Source: a bacterium
Lineage (GTDB): Bacteria; Patescibacteriota; Saccharimonadia; Saccharimonadales; JAGQNK01
Length of the DNA: 39,418 bases
Direction of reading: 5' to 3'
NCBI GenBank assembly: GCA_029557815.1
Contig: JAKQHX010000048.1
Location: forward strand, 1 to 39,418
The notes beneath the pieces were generated by a model. The model made no database searches. It was not told the origin of the DNA and worked only from the letters and a program-made list of their open reading frames with translations. Made by a program: the position numbers and the translations under genes. Position 1 is the stretch's first letter, and each line of letters opens with the position of its first letter. This document shows positions 17,106 to 26,044 of this stretch, piece by piece.

Positions 17106-17872
17106 TTGACGCATTACAGTTCCTTGCTTCACTGACCATACTCGCACTCCTCTGGTCGCAGAACAGTGGAAGCGTATCGTTCAGAACGTCCAAAAAGAAG
17201 GACCGCAAAGTGATTTTGGATACATGCGCGCTCATCGATGGACGTATCGTAGAACTCGCCAAGACAGGTTTCGTACCAGGCGAATTGGTGATTCCGGAGT
17301 TCATAGTGCATGAGCTGCAGCTACTAGCCGATGGGTCGGATGCACATAAACGCACACGAGCGCGTTTTGGGCTCGATATCGTTCAGGAGCTGCAGCAGGA
17401 CAACAACTCAATGGTGGTAATTGATCGGACTAAGCTTCCAGGCAAACATGCAGTTGATGATAAGCTTGTCGCCCTGGCGAAAAAACTGCATGTACCACTC
17501 TATACGACCGATTACAACCTGAATAAGGTGGCAGAAATCGAAGGCGTGAAGGTTTTGAACGTCAACGAATTAGCCCAACAGCTACGGCCGACGGTGTTGC
17601 CTGGGGAGGTAAGGACGGTCAAGATTGTGCAGAAAGGGAATAATCCCGGACAAGGCGCAGGGTACCTGGAAGACGGTACCCTGCTGGTCGTAGAGAATGG
17701 CGCGCAATACGTCGGCAAAACAGTCAAAGTTGAAATAACCAAGACTCACCAAACAGCTTCCGGAAAAATGCTATTCGGTGAATTGGTGGCCACAAAGAGG
17801 CGGGCACAGACTACTGTGTCACACTCCGCAGCGCGGCAAGTCCGCAGCCTTGCTTCACGTTTGAAGCGCTAG
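17102..17872 (+). CDS. PIN-TRAM domain protein (YacL-like)
   Basis: A 256-residue protein with a PIN nuclease-like domain and a TRAM RNA-binding domain, related to YacL. A hydrophobic stretch at about 4-18 may be a membrane anchor. The usual YacL has several N-terminal transmembrane helices, so this is a shortened form. The PIN domain (about 36-155) has VILDTCALIDGRI with the first acidic residue, then PEFIVHELQ, AVDDKLVALAKKL and YTTDYNLNKVAE with the others. The TRAM domain covers about 160-230 (PGEVRTVKI to FGELVATK). The target is unknown. It is translationally coupled to radA, and its stop interlocks with that of the convergent PBP gene (CTAG, 17869-17872). Confidence 0.88.
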   Translation: MIDALQFLASLTILALLWSQNSGSVSFRTSKKKDRKVILDTCALIDGRIVELAKTGFVPGELVIPEFIVHELQLLADGSDAHKRTRARFGLDIVQELQQDNNSMVVIDRTKLPGKHAVDDKLVALAKKLHVPLYTTDYNLNKVAEIEGVKVLNVNELAQQLRPTVLPGEVRTVKIVQKGNNPGQGAGYLEDGTLLVVENGAQYVGKTVKVEITKTHQTASGKMLFGELVATKRRAQTTVSHSAARQVRSLASRLKR

Positions 17873-20868
17873 TCTACAGTCGTATTACTTGACTGTGTAT
17901 TGTTTTCGTCCTTGGCGTAGACTGAAATTCCGCTCAAGTTCTGGTTTGAGGTGCAGCTATTTCCGTTTGAGCCACAAAGGAATTGGTTGGTGTCGGCACG
18001 ATGAATTGAGACGTAGCCTTGGCCCCCATTCCATTCAAACTCCGTATCTCCACCGCTAGCGGTGGCACTTGTGAGTGACAAGGAGCTTCCATTATTGCTG
18101 CCGCTACGGGCATTAAAGATTCCGGTATCGGTTGAGTCGTACAGGACACTGTCGATTACTGTTACGGTAACGGTGTGGGACCCGCCTGACTTAGCCGTAT
18201 AGACGTAGGTGACCGTACCGGAGCCGCCAATCTGCCGGGAGTGGACCTGCTGGCCGTTCACATTGAACACGACAGTACCAGGATGTTCGGCGCTGGAAAG
18301 AGGGTGCGTTCCCTGTGTTACGTCTGCTACGAATTGGTACTTGTTGCCGCCGGCAGGGTTGATGCTGAGCCGTACCGTCGGTTTGATATCATCGCACTTA
18401 TGGACGTCGTCTTTCTGGCTGGTATTGGCCGTCCCTGAACCGCCATTGACGAATTGGTCTGACGAGAAGCTGCTGGCGTCACCGCCGAACGTGTCTTTGC
18501 GGGCACGAGGAGGCGTACAGTCAGTCGCCAGTTTATTGGAAATGACGTCAATAGTTTGCTTCTTGTTGCTTACCGGCTTTTTCTTGAACCATGATGGGAA
18601 GAGATCGTTAGCCGGACTTGGTTCAACCGATCCGATACCGACATGGCTTCGAATAACGAAAGCAGGTAATGTCTGGAGACTTGACGGCCTCTTCCAATCT
18701 TTGGGCTCCAGATCACGATGCGCTTCCTGCATCCAGCCTTGCCAAATAGGCTGGGTCATGTTTTCCATCGTACCAGACATTTCTACCTGACGGTTGTGGT
18801 AACCGACCCATACACCTGCTGAGTATTTTGAAGAAAAGCCCATGAGCCATCCGTCTTTCGCATCGTTAGTGGTCCCTGTCTTCATAGCAAATTTCCAGGT
18901 ACCTTTGTTGCCAGTGAAACGATGCGGCTTTCGCCCGGCCGGGAAGTAGCTGGCGTTTGGATCACTCATCATGTCCTGGACTATATAGGCGGAGTCTTCG
19001 CGTACGACTTGCTCGCCTTTTTGTGGTTCCCACTTCTTTAGGATGTCGCCTTTCGCATCCTCGATCTTCAGGATATATGTTTGGGGTATCTTGTTGCCGT
19101 TGCGTGAAATAGTGCTATAGCCGTGGACGTGTTCATCCATTTTGAGATACGCACCATCACCGATTGCCGAGGATGCGTAACAAGGACCTTCTTTGGTTAG
19201 TTCGTCGTCCTGGTAACACTTGTAGCCACTTGCAAGACCGAGGCTGTCAGCAACCTTGATCGTTTCGTCGACGCCGACAGTCAGCATGGCCTTGACGGCT
19301 GGTACGTTTCGGGATCCGCCGAGTGCATAACGCAACGTTACCGGGCCAGGGAAACGGAAGTCGTAGTCCCAGAGACAATCGCCTTGACCGCGGGGTGGCG
19401 GCAGGCCTTTGTTTGTACAGGCATAGCCAGGCAGGGGAGCTTGTGTGTCATAGAGCACCGAACCTGCTCCGAAGTTGTCGGTCTTTTCAATCAAGGCCAG
19501 ATAATCGTAAGGCTTGAAACTCGAACCAGGAGGCAAGCGGTAGCGGGCATAGTTGTTCTGTCCGTACGCTGCATTGTTGAAATCGGATCCGCCGACAAGC
19601 GCGACGACTTGGCCTGTTTCTACGTCCTCAGCTACAAAGGCTGCCACGTCCCCACCTTGGGCAATGACTTGGCCCATGCCTTCGTTTACTTTTTGCTCTG
19701 CGATTTCCTGTAGCTTGAGGTCAACGGTCGTTGTAACCTTCCAGCCACCACGCTGAACAGTATCGGCAGTAAATTCATTCTCCAGGTATTCTTTGGCGGT
19801 CAAGACGAACCATGGGGCTTTGATGCCTGCAAATTTAGGCTTTGGCTTCTTGACTTTCTTGAGGGTATTTACTTTTTTGGCCTTGTCACGGTCTTGGGAG
19901 CTAATCATGCCTTGCTGCTCCATCAAGTCAAGGACGTAATGCTGCCGCCCGACAAGCGCTTCCGGATTATAGCTTGGTCCGTACGGTGAATAGTACGATG
20001 GTGATTGTGGAATGGCTGCCAGGAAAGCGGCTTCGTCCAGCGTCAGCTTCTTGGCGGATTTTTGGAAGTAGTCACGAGTGGCAGATTCGACCCCATACTG
20101 CACGTTGCCGTAAGGAGCAGTGTTCAGGTACCCCGTGAGGATTTCTTCTTTAGAGTAGTTACGTTCCAGTTCGACTGAGAGGATAAGCTCTTTTATCTTG
20201 CGCTTGTATGTCTGTTCGTTGCCGACTTCTTTCTGGGTGAGGCGTACGAGCTGCTGGGTAATCGTTGAGGCACCCTGTGTTGTGCCGCCGGTGAAGTTAT
20301 TGACAGCGGCACGCATGATTCCCCGCGTGTCAAAACCGCCGTGATGGAAGAAGTCCTTATCCTCAATCGCGATAGTCGCCTTCTTTATATAATCAGAAAT
20401 CTGATCATCTTTGACCGGAATACGCTTAACCGCATCAAAGTCCTCCCATAGAAGGGTTTTGCCCGTTCGATCATAGTAACGAATACTGCCGCCGATATTT
20501 TTGCCTGATATGTCGCGGAGGTTTGGCAAATCTTTCCGGAAATAGGCAAATAGGCCGACCAGAAGCAGAAAGCCCACGATGAGCCCGATCCCGGTAAGCT
20601 TGAGAGCCATGATGCCGCCTTCTCGACTGAACCAGTATCGGTACATCCTCTTAGGGTGCAGACGGTAGAAAAATCGTTTCACGCGTGATTTTGGCATGCC
20701 TGCCAGCCGTTCGGCCCGCGCCCGCGCGTATGCGTCTTTTTTGGCACGAATCTTATCTGTCAGGCTGCGATTTACCTTGATAGTCTGTCCGGAGCGGGTC
20801 GTGAAGGAATTCTTGCTTTTGCGGCGTCGGCCACCTGTTCGCCGACCAGGTGCATTTGTATTACTCAT
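17869..20868 (-). CDS. Class A penicillin-binding protein (PBP1a/PonA-like)
   Basis: A bifunctional peptidoglycan synthase of 999 residues. A basic cytoplasmic tail (1-85) is followed by a transmembrane helix (about 88-110). The GT51 glycosyltransferase domain has catalytic Glu169 in IAIEDKDFF and the motifs GASTITQQLVRL and KIKELILSVELER. The transpeptidase domain has the SxxK site Ser449-Ser-Phe-Lys452, SRN (519-521) and KTGT (663-666). After about residue 760 comes a low-complexity linker with several Cys, then an Ig-like domain (about 855-935) and a second small Cys-containing beta domain. This C-terminal extension of over 200 residues is much longer than in typical PBP1a. It has its own promoter, divergent from tyrS. 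Confidence 0.95.
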   Translation of the reverse strand: MSNTNAPGRRTGGRRRKSKNSFTTRSGQTIKVNRSLTDKIRAKKDAYARARAERLAGMPKSRVKRFFYRLHPKRMYRYWFSREGGIMALKLTGIGLIVGFLLLVGLFAYFRKDLPNLRDISGKNIGGSIRYYDRTGKTLLWEDFDAVKRIPVKDDQISDYIKKATIAIEDKDFFHHGGFDTRGIMRAAVNNFTGGTTQGASTITQQLVRLTQKEVGNEQTYKRKIKELILSVELERNYSKEEILTGYLNTAPYGNVQYGVESATRDYFQKSAKKLTLDEAAFLAAIPQSPSYYSPYGPSYNPEALVGRQHYVLDLMEQQGMISSQDRDKAKKVNTLKKVKKPKPKFAGIKAPWFVLTAKEYLENEFTADTVQRGGWKVTTTVDLKLQEIAEQKVNEGMGQVIAQGGDVAAFVAEDVETGQVVALVGGSDFNNAAYGQNNYARYRLPPGSSFKPYDYLALIEKTDNFGAGSVLYDTQAPLPGYACTNKGLPPPRGQGDCLWDYDFRFPGPVTLRYALGGSRNVPAVKAMLTVGVDETIKVADSLGLASGYKCYQDDELTKEGPCYASSAIGDGAYLKMDEHVHGYSTISRNGNKIPQTYILKIEDAKGDILKKWEPQKGEQVVREDSAYIVQDMMSDPNASYFPAGRKPHRFTGNKGTWKFAMKTGTTNDAKDGWLMGFSSKYSAGVWVGYHNRQVEMSGTMENMTQPIWQGWMQEAHRDLEPKDWKRPSSLQTLPAFVIRSHVGIGSVEPSPANDLFPSWFKKKPVSNKKQTIDVISNKLATDCTPPRARKDTFGGDASSFSSDQFVNGGSGTANTSQKDDVHKCDDIKPTVRLSINPAGGNKYQFVADVTQGTHPLSSAEHPGTVVFNVNGQQVHSRQIGGSGTVTYVYTAKSGGSHTVTVTVIDSVLYDSTDTGIFNARSGSNNGSSLSLTSATASGGDTEFEWNGGQGYVSIHRADTNQFLCGSNGNSCTSNQNLSGISVYAKDENNTQSSNTTVD

Positions 20869-20913
20869 GAATTGATATGTAACTCCATTGAATCAGTTAT
20901 TTCGCTCTCATGT

Positions 20914-20922
20914 AGTATAGCA
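20914..20922 (-). promoter_or_regulatory. Extended -10 promoter of the PBP gene
   Basis: TGCTATACT on the minus strand predicts a start near 20907 and a leader of about 40 nt to the ATG at 20868. A GGAG is present in the leader but rather far (about 15 nt) from the ATG. Confidence 0.55.
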
Positions 20923-20971
20923 AAAAATAACCATTAACAACCATTATTTTCATCACCAGAAACAGATACGG

Positions 20972-20977
20972 TATACT
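20972..20977 (+). promoter_or_regulatory. -10 element of tyrS, leaderless start
   Basis: TATACT lies seven bases before the tyrS ATG at 20985. No Shine-Dalgarno sequence is present. Confidence 0.5.
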
Positions 20978-20984
20978 GGTTTCT

Positions 20985-22238
20985 ATGAGTATGACACTAT
21001 CTGAAGAGCTTGCTTGGCGTGGGTTCGTAAACCAGACGACCTATAAAGACATTTCCATTATAAACGACCGACCCATTACTTTCTATTTCGGGGTTGACCC
21101 AAGTGCTGATTCTATGCAGATCGGCAATTTGGCTTCGGCCATGATGGTGCGGCACTTTATCAATCATGGACATGAGGCGATCCTGCTTGTCGGTGGCGCG
21201 ACCGGCATGATTGGCGATCCGGATGGAAAAAAGCAAGAACGTGATTTGAAGACATTGGATGAAATCGCCAAGAACAAAGCAGCGATTGCGGCGCAGTACA
21301 ATACCATCTTCGCAGGACAAAAATTTGAAATTGTCGACAACTATGATTGGTTCAAAGACATGCGCTATCTGGATTTTCTGCGTGAGGTAGGCAAGCATGT
21401 GCCGATGCGCCAAATGTTGGGTCGTGATTTCGTCCAGTCTCGTCTCGGCGAGGACGGGTCGGGAATCTCCTATGCGGAATTCAGCTATTCATTGATCCAA
21501 GGCTATGATTTTTTGCATCTATACCGTGAAAAAGGCGTTACCCTACAACTTTGTGGCGCGGATCAGTGGGGGAACAGTGTTGCAGGGGTAGATTTGATTC
21601 GACGTATCGAAGGCGGCGAGGCACACGTATGGTCGGCACCGCTTATTGTCAACAAATCTACCGGTGTAAAGTTTGGAAAATCTGAAGACGGAGCAGTATG
21701 GCTGGACCCGAACAAGACGAGCACCTACAAGTTCTACCAGTTCTGGCTCAACCTGGATGACGAGGGCGCCATAGATTATCTCAAGGTTTATACACTGCTT
21801 TCCAAGGAAGAGATTGAGGATATTGAACGACGGTTTGTCGACGACCGCGCCAGTCGCTCGGCCCAAAAGACCCTTGCATACGAGGTAACCAAGCTGGTAC
21901 ACGGCCAAGAAGCTGCCAACACACAAGTCAGGATAGCCGAGGCTTTGTTCGGAAACGACGTTTTGGATCTCAGCGATGACGAATTCAGGGAGCTCAGCGC
22001 TGAGTTTCCGGTCGCTTCGGTTCCTGCCGAATTGTCATCAGTCGAGCTTGTCGCCGCACTACTTGAAACAGGACTGGCATCGTCCAAGTCCGAAGCGCGA
22101 CGCTTCATGGAATCCGGCGCCATATATATGAATAACGTCCAGGTGCGTCTCCAGGGCGACGAAACTTTTCATATAACAGCTGGTCATGCTATTATCCGGC
22201 GCGGAAAAAACACAACTGCTTTATTAAATGTTAAATAA
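20985..22238 (+). CDS. tyrS: Tyrosyl-tRNA synthetase
   Basis: Attaches tyrosine to tRNA-Tyr. The 417-residue class I enzyme has FYFGVDPSADS leading into the HIGH-motif position, the tyrosine-binding SYSLIQGYDF and CGADQWGNSVAG segments, KFGKS at 229-233 as the KMSKS equivalent, and a C-terminal S4 RNA-binding domain (about 350-417). The HIGH motif reads QIGN (45-48), so both histidines used in ATP activation are replaced. The rest of the active site is well conserved, so it is probably active. An in-frame ATG two codons on is an alternative start; the -10 spacing favours 20985. Confidence 0.95.
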   Translation: MSMTLSEELAWRGFVNQTTYKDISIINDRPITFYFGVDPSADSMQIGNLASAMMVRHFINHGHEAILLVGGATGMIGDPDGKKQERDLKTLDEIAKNKAAIAAQYNTIFAGQKFEIVDNYDWFKDMRYLDFLREVGKHVPMRQMLGRDFVQSRLGEDGSGISYAEFSYSLIQGYDFLHLYREKGVTLQLCGADQWGNSVAGVDLIRRIEGGEAHVWSAPLIVNKSTGVKFGKSEDGAVWLDPNKTSTYKFYQFWLNLDDEGAIDYLKVYTLLSKEEIEDIERRFVDDRASRSAQKTLAYEVTKLVHGQEAANTQVRIAEALFGNDVLDLSDDEFRELSAEFPVASVPAELSSVELVAALLETGLASSKSEARRFMESGAIYMNNVQVRLQGDETFHITAGHAIIRRGKNTTALLNVK

Positions 22239-22242
22239 GAGA

Positions 22243-22248
22243 TACACT
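22243..22248 (+). promoter_or_regulatory. -10 element of methyltransferase gene, leaderless start
   Basis: TACACT lies seven bases before the ATG at 22256, in the 17-bp gap after tyrS. There is no Shine-Dalgarno sequence. Confidence 0.45.
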
Positions 22249-22255
22249 TTTCGCT

Positions 22256-23077
22256 ATGTCTAAATCTTCAAGCAAACCAAGAGCCAAATCAACCACTTCT
22301 AACTCCAAGCCTACCTCTCATGCCAAGAAAAAGGCGGATCAGTATAACGACCCTTCCCATAACTACCTCCAGTACTGGGATGGCCGGGACTATGAACATG
22401 CTGCTGAGGAGATAGCTATCAAGCGGCTGCTTGGTGCAAAAACGTTCAAAAACGCAGCTGACATTGGCGGTGGCTACGGCCGTCTTTGTGTGATGCTTCG
22501 CAAGTATGCCGATAAGGTGACGCTTGCAGAACCTTCCAAACAACAGCTTGATATTGCGAAGGATTTCCTAAAGAACTACCCGGACGTAAAGCGTCTGCTC
22601 ACCCAGGCTGATGATCTGAAGTTCAAGGATAAATCGCTCGATCTTATCACTGTCATCCGGGTTATGCACCACCTGCCGGACCCGCAAAAGGAGTTCAAGG
22701 AATTCGCACGGGTATTGTCAGATGATGGCATAATAATTCTTGAAGTTGCAAACTATGCCCATGGCCGCAATCGACTAAAACACTTGTTGAAAGGCAAAAA
22801 ACTACCCGCAGAACCAGTCGATATCCGTTCAGAGGTGAATCGTAGCAAAGACGAAATCGCTTTCGTGAACCACAACCCAAAGACGGTCCAGAGGCAGTTG
22901 GCACATGCTGGCCTGAAAGTAGAAAAAGTCCTGTCAGTGTCCAACCTTCGCAGCCCAGCCCTCAAAAAGATAGCGCCAAAAGGCGTCATGCTTGTCGCTG
23001 AGCGTATATTGCAGCCTACGCTTGCCCGGACATACTTTGGCCCAAGTATCTTTTTTCTTGTCAAAAAAGCAAAATAG
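22256..23077 (+). CDS. Class I SAM-dependent methyltransferase
   Basis: A 273-residue methyltransferase of the Methyltransf_11 type with unknown substrate. A Lys/Ser-rich N-terminal tail of about 30 residues precedes the Rossmann core. Motif I is ADIGGGYGRLCVMLRKYA (about 69-86), the acidic motif II residue lies in TLAEPSKQQL, and motif IV is LDLITVIRVMHHLPDP. The C-terminal quarter has VNHNPKTVQRQLAHAGLKV and a hydrophobic end. The DxxxVMHHLPDP type of motif is common in enzymes acting on small molecules, quinones or lipids. Its neighbours tyrS and recG give no clue to the substrate. Confidence 0.85.
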   Translation: MSKSSSKPRAKSTTSNSKPTSHAKKKADQYNDPSHNYLQYWDGRDYEHAAEEIAIKRLLGAKTFKNAADIGGGYGRLCVMLRKYADKVTLAEPSKQQLDIAKDFLKNYPDVKRLLTQADDLKFKDKSLDLITVIRVMHHLPDPQKEFKEFARVLSDDGIIILEVANYAHGRNRLKHLLKGKKLPAEPVDIRSEVNRSKDEIAFVNHNPKTVQRQLAHAGLKVEKVLSVSNLRSPALKKIAPKGVMLVAERILQPTLARTYFGPSIFFLVKKAK

Positions 23078-23112
23078 CCGCACCTGGTTCTGCTAAGGAA
23101 TATAAAATACCC

Positions 23113-23118
23113 TATACT
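23113..23118 (+). promoter_or_regulatory. -10 element of recG, probable leaderless start
   Basis: TATACT lies nine bases before the recG ATG at 23128. No Shine-Dalgarno sequence is present. Confidence 0.45.
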
Positions 23119-23127
23119 TGTTCATAG

Positions 23128-25164
23128 ATGAGCTTGTTGAGTCCGTTGACGGAAATTAAAAGTGTTGGCCCTGAGCTGGCGAAGAAGTTTGCGACGCTTG
23201 GTATTCGTACTGTTTCGGATGCCATACATTATTATCCCCGTGGCTATGATGATTTTTCGCATGTCCAGGAAATTCGACACGTAAAACCAGGGATGGTCAC
23301 AATAAAGGCCACCGTCAAACAGGCAAAAGGCAGATACGTACGGCGTGGAATGCATGTGACGGAAGCCGTCGCAAGCGATGAGACAGGTAGCGTCAGACTG
23401 GTTTGGTTTAACCAACCATACAGGGCGGCGTCTTTCAAGCCCCATGCGGAGTACTATATATCTGGAGAATTTGCGCTTCGCCGGCAACGGCTTAGCATAC
23501 AGAACCCATCCATAGAGTTGGTAAGTGAGTTTCCGGTAAATACGGCGCGGATTGTGCCAGTATATCGCGAAACAAAAGGTTTGAAGTCCCAGCAAATCCG
23601 CAAAGTCTTGCGCTCATGTATCCCTGACATACGCGGGCTTGAGGAAACGCTGCCGGCGTGGGTCGTCAAACAGCAGTCGCTTATGGCTCGGGCCGAGGCA
23701 GTGGAAATGATGCATTTTCCGGTCAGCCCCCAGGCGCTTGAAAAGGCCAAGCGCCGACTCGGGTTCGAAGAAGTGTTCCAGCTTACCCTCGCAGCGCTTC
23801 TTAACAAATATGAGCTGCTTAAAGAATATGCGGTCCAAATCCCGTTTGATGAGCAACTTGCAAAGGACTTTGTGGGCCATCTGCCGTTCACTTTGACCGA
23901 CGCACAGAAAAAAGCCGTTTGGCAGATATACCTTGATATGCAGAAACCTCAACCTATGAACCGGCTGCTTGAAGGTGATGTGGGCTCCGGCAAGACGGTC
24001 GTGGCTACTATGGCAGCGGCGATGGCATTGCAACGAGATTTTCAGGTTGCCTTCATGGCACCCACAGAAATCCTGGCACGGCAGCACGCTGAGACGATAC
24101 ATGAGTTGCTCGAACCGCTTGGTATGGCAGAGCGGTTGAGCTTGCTCGTCGGTGGACTGAAACCAGCACAGAAAAAAGCCGCCCACGCCAAGATATCTTC
24201 TGGCCACATTGGTCTGATTATCGGTACGCACGCGCTTATCCAAGAGAAAGTAGATATGCACCGTTTGGGGCTGGTTATCGTGGACGAACAGCACCGGTTC
24301 GGCGTGGAGCAGAGAAAAGTATTGCAAAAAAAGGCTGGCCATATGCCCCATGTGCTCAATATGACCGCGACACCAATACCCAGAAGCCTGGCCTTAACAC
24401 TTTACGGGGAGATGGATATTTCGGTCATTGACACGAAGCCGGCAGGACGCAAATCGATTGTGACAAGTATCAAGTCGCCAAACTCTCGTAAGCAACTGTA
24501 TGAAGCACTAGACAAGGAGCTTGAGGCAGGCCGCCAGATGTTTGTCGTAACACCGCTTATCAGCGAATCGGATTTGTTCCCGGCTGCGTCTGCCGAAGAA
24601 GTCTATGCCGCCCTTAGCCGGGGGGCATTCAAGCATCGGCGTATCGGTCTGTTGCATGGCAAGATGAAGGCCGGCGAAAAGGATATGGTTATGCAGAAGT
24701 TCGTACGCCATGAGCTGGATATCCTGGTTTCAACAACCGTTATAGAGGTCGGCGTAAACGTACCAAATGCAACGGTGATGCTCATTGAGAATGCCGAACG
24801 TTTTGGCTTGGCGCAGATTCACCAACTGCGCGGCCGGGTCGGCCGTAGTAACCACCAAGGCTACTGTTACCTGATGATGGGGGATAGTTCCGAACCGAGT
24901 CGGCGCCTTCGGGCACTCGAACAGACGAATGACGGATTCAAGTTAGCTGAACTTGATCTGGAAATACGGGGCCCTGGCGCTATTTATGGCACGATGCAGC
25001 ACGGCCAGCTCGACCTGCGCGTAGCTAAGCTGACAGATACAAAGTTGATTGCAGATGCCCGCAAAGCGGCACAGGAGTTTATTGATAAGGGCCATAACCT
25101 GCTAGAATATAACCAATTGTATGCACGTGTCCAAGAGATACGTGCAGTCACGAACTTAAACTAA
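23128..25164 (+). CDS. recG: ATP-dependent DNA helicase RecG
   Basis: RecG remodels stalled replication forks and branched recombination intermediates. The 678-residue product has an N-terminal wedge/OB domain (about 50-135), Walker A GDVGSGKT (283-290), motif II DEQH (386-389) within VDEQHRFGVEQR, motif III MTATPIPRSLALTLYG and motif VI QLRGRVGRS. The C-terminal TRG region contains RLRALEQTNDGFKLAELDLE, typical of RecG and Mfd. Length and domain order are normal for RecG. Two further genes follow closely (10-bp gap, then a 50-bp overlap), so recG may lead a small operon. Confidence 0.97.
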   Translation: MSLLSPLTEIKSVGPELAKKFATLGIRTVSDAIHYYPRGYDDFSHVQEIRHVKPGMVTIKATVKQAKGRYVRRGMHVTEAVASDETGSVRLVWFNQPYRAASFKPHAEYYISGEFALRRQRLSIQNPSIELVSEFPVNTARIVPVYRETKGLKSQQIRKVLRSCIPDIRGLEETLPAWVVKQQSLMARAEAVEMMHFPVSPQALEKAKRRLGFEEVFQLTLAALLNKYELLKEYAVQIPFDEQLAKDFVGHLPFTLTDAQKKAVWQIYLDMQKPQPMNRLLEGDVGSGKTVVATMAAAMALQRDFQVAFMAPTEILARQHAETIHELLEPLGMAERLSLLVGGLKPAQKKAAHAKISSGHIGLIIGTHALIQEKVDMHRLGLVIVDEQHRFGVEQRKVLQKKAGHMPHVLNMTATPIPRSLALTLYGEMDISVIDTKPAGRKSIVTSIKSPNSRKQLYEALDKELEAGRQMFVVTPLISESDLFPAASAEEVYAALSRGAFKHRRIGLLHGKMKAGEKDMVMQKFVRHELDILVSTTVIEVGVNVPNATVMLIENAERFGLAQIHQLRGRVGRSNHQGYCYLMMGDSSEPSRRLRALEQTNDGFKLAELDLEIRGPGAIYGTMQHGQLDLRVAKLTDTKLIADARKAAQEFIDKGHNLLEYNQLYARVQEIRAVTNLN

Positions 25165-25174
25165 CTAGAGAGAT

Positions 25175-26044
25175 ATGTATTCAGGTTCAACCTTAACGAA
25201 GTATTCAGGTCGGGTCATCGGAGCCCATCAGAAGATTGATCGTATTGCCCGCAAACACTTAACGAAACTTGTCGGCAATGACGAAGTATTTCCTGCTATC
25301 CGCGATATTTTACATTTCGAAGGCAAGAACGGTCCGGATGCCATCAAACGTAAGAGCCCGGCCAAGGACGAGTTGTGGCACTACTTCAACCCTTTTGATG
25401 ATGACGATACGCAGATTGTCGAAATCATTAGCGACCACTACCAGCAGTTGATGAACGAGTTAAAGGGCCGGAATAATGAAAGAATCGCCTTTGAGGCGGC
25501 CTGGCTTTCCCATGCTATTGTTGATGGGCTTACACCGGCACACCATTTTCCGTATGAAGAGAAGTTGACAGAACTGCGCGGCGGTGAAGGCATAGAGACC
25601 CGTACGACCATCAAGGGTAAAATATTGATGCCCGGTGTAACGAAGCGCGAAAAAGTCAAAAACAACTGGAAAATGTGGGGGCCTAAGGGTTTGATGACGA
25701 CACACGGTTTGTTCGAGATCGGTGTCGCGTCAATTATCGCACCCCTTTCGTTTGCTGAAACAGTCCCAAAAAAGAAAGATATGGAGCTCGTTCTTGAGAT
25801 TGGCGTGACAGAATGGTTCAAGCGTACCGCCCGGGAAATTGCCGTACTCGATATGTATACGCGTTACCAACAAAAAGGCTGGACACCGAAACTGGCTTAT
25901 GAGGTGCGACATAAGCTCGGTCCGCTTATTATCAATAACGTAACACTCGCATGGTACGCGGCGCTTGCCGAAACCGGATTGGTCGATACGAACTATGAGA
26001 ATCATCGCAGGAAAATACGGCGGAAGAACGTTCCAAAGTCCTAA
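25175..26044 (+). CDS. Zinc-dependent phospholipase C-like protein (putative)
   Basis: A 289-residue protein that I place only tentatively. The segment AFEAAWLSHAIVDGLTPAHH (about 105-124) has the HxxxD...H pattern (His113, Asp117, His123/124) of the zinc-dependent phospholipase C / S1-P1 nuclease superfamily. Other histidines at about 18, 47, 69 and 88 could supply further metal ligands. There is no signal peptide, unlike secreted phospholipases C, so a cytoplasmic substrate is likely. It follows recG by 10 bp and overlaps rsmD by 50 bp. The link to these nucleic-acid genes may be only positional. Confidence 0.7.
   Translation: MYSGSTLTKYSGRVIGAHQKIDRIARKHLTKLVGNDEVFPAIRDILHFEGKNGPDAIKRKSPAKDELWHYFNPFDDDDTQIVEIISDHYQQLMNELKGRNNERIAFEAAWLSHAIVDGLTPAHHFPYEEKLTELRGGEGIETRTTIKGKILMPGVTKREKVKNNWKMWGPKGLMTTHGLFEIGVASIIAPLSFAETVPKKKDMELVLEIGVTEWFKRTAREIAVLDMYTRYQQKGWTPKLAYEVRHKLGPLIINNVTLAWYAALAETGLVDTNYENHRRKIRRKNVPKS

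Noticed and set aside
20925-20950. Direct repeat AACCATTA between the PBP and tyrS genes
   Set aside because: Two short AT-rich copies in divergent promoter DNA; expected by chance.
23614-24351. A 245-codon minus-strand frame inside recG
   Set aside because: Antisense to conserved helicase motifs, with no start signal and no domain; treated as a shadow frame.
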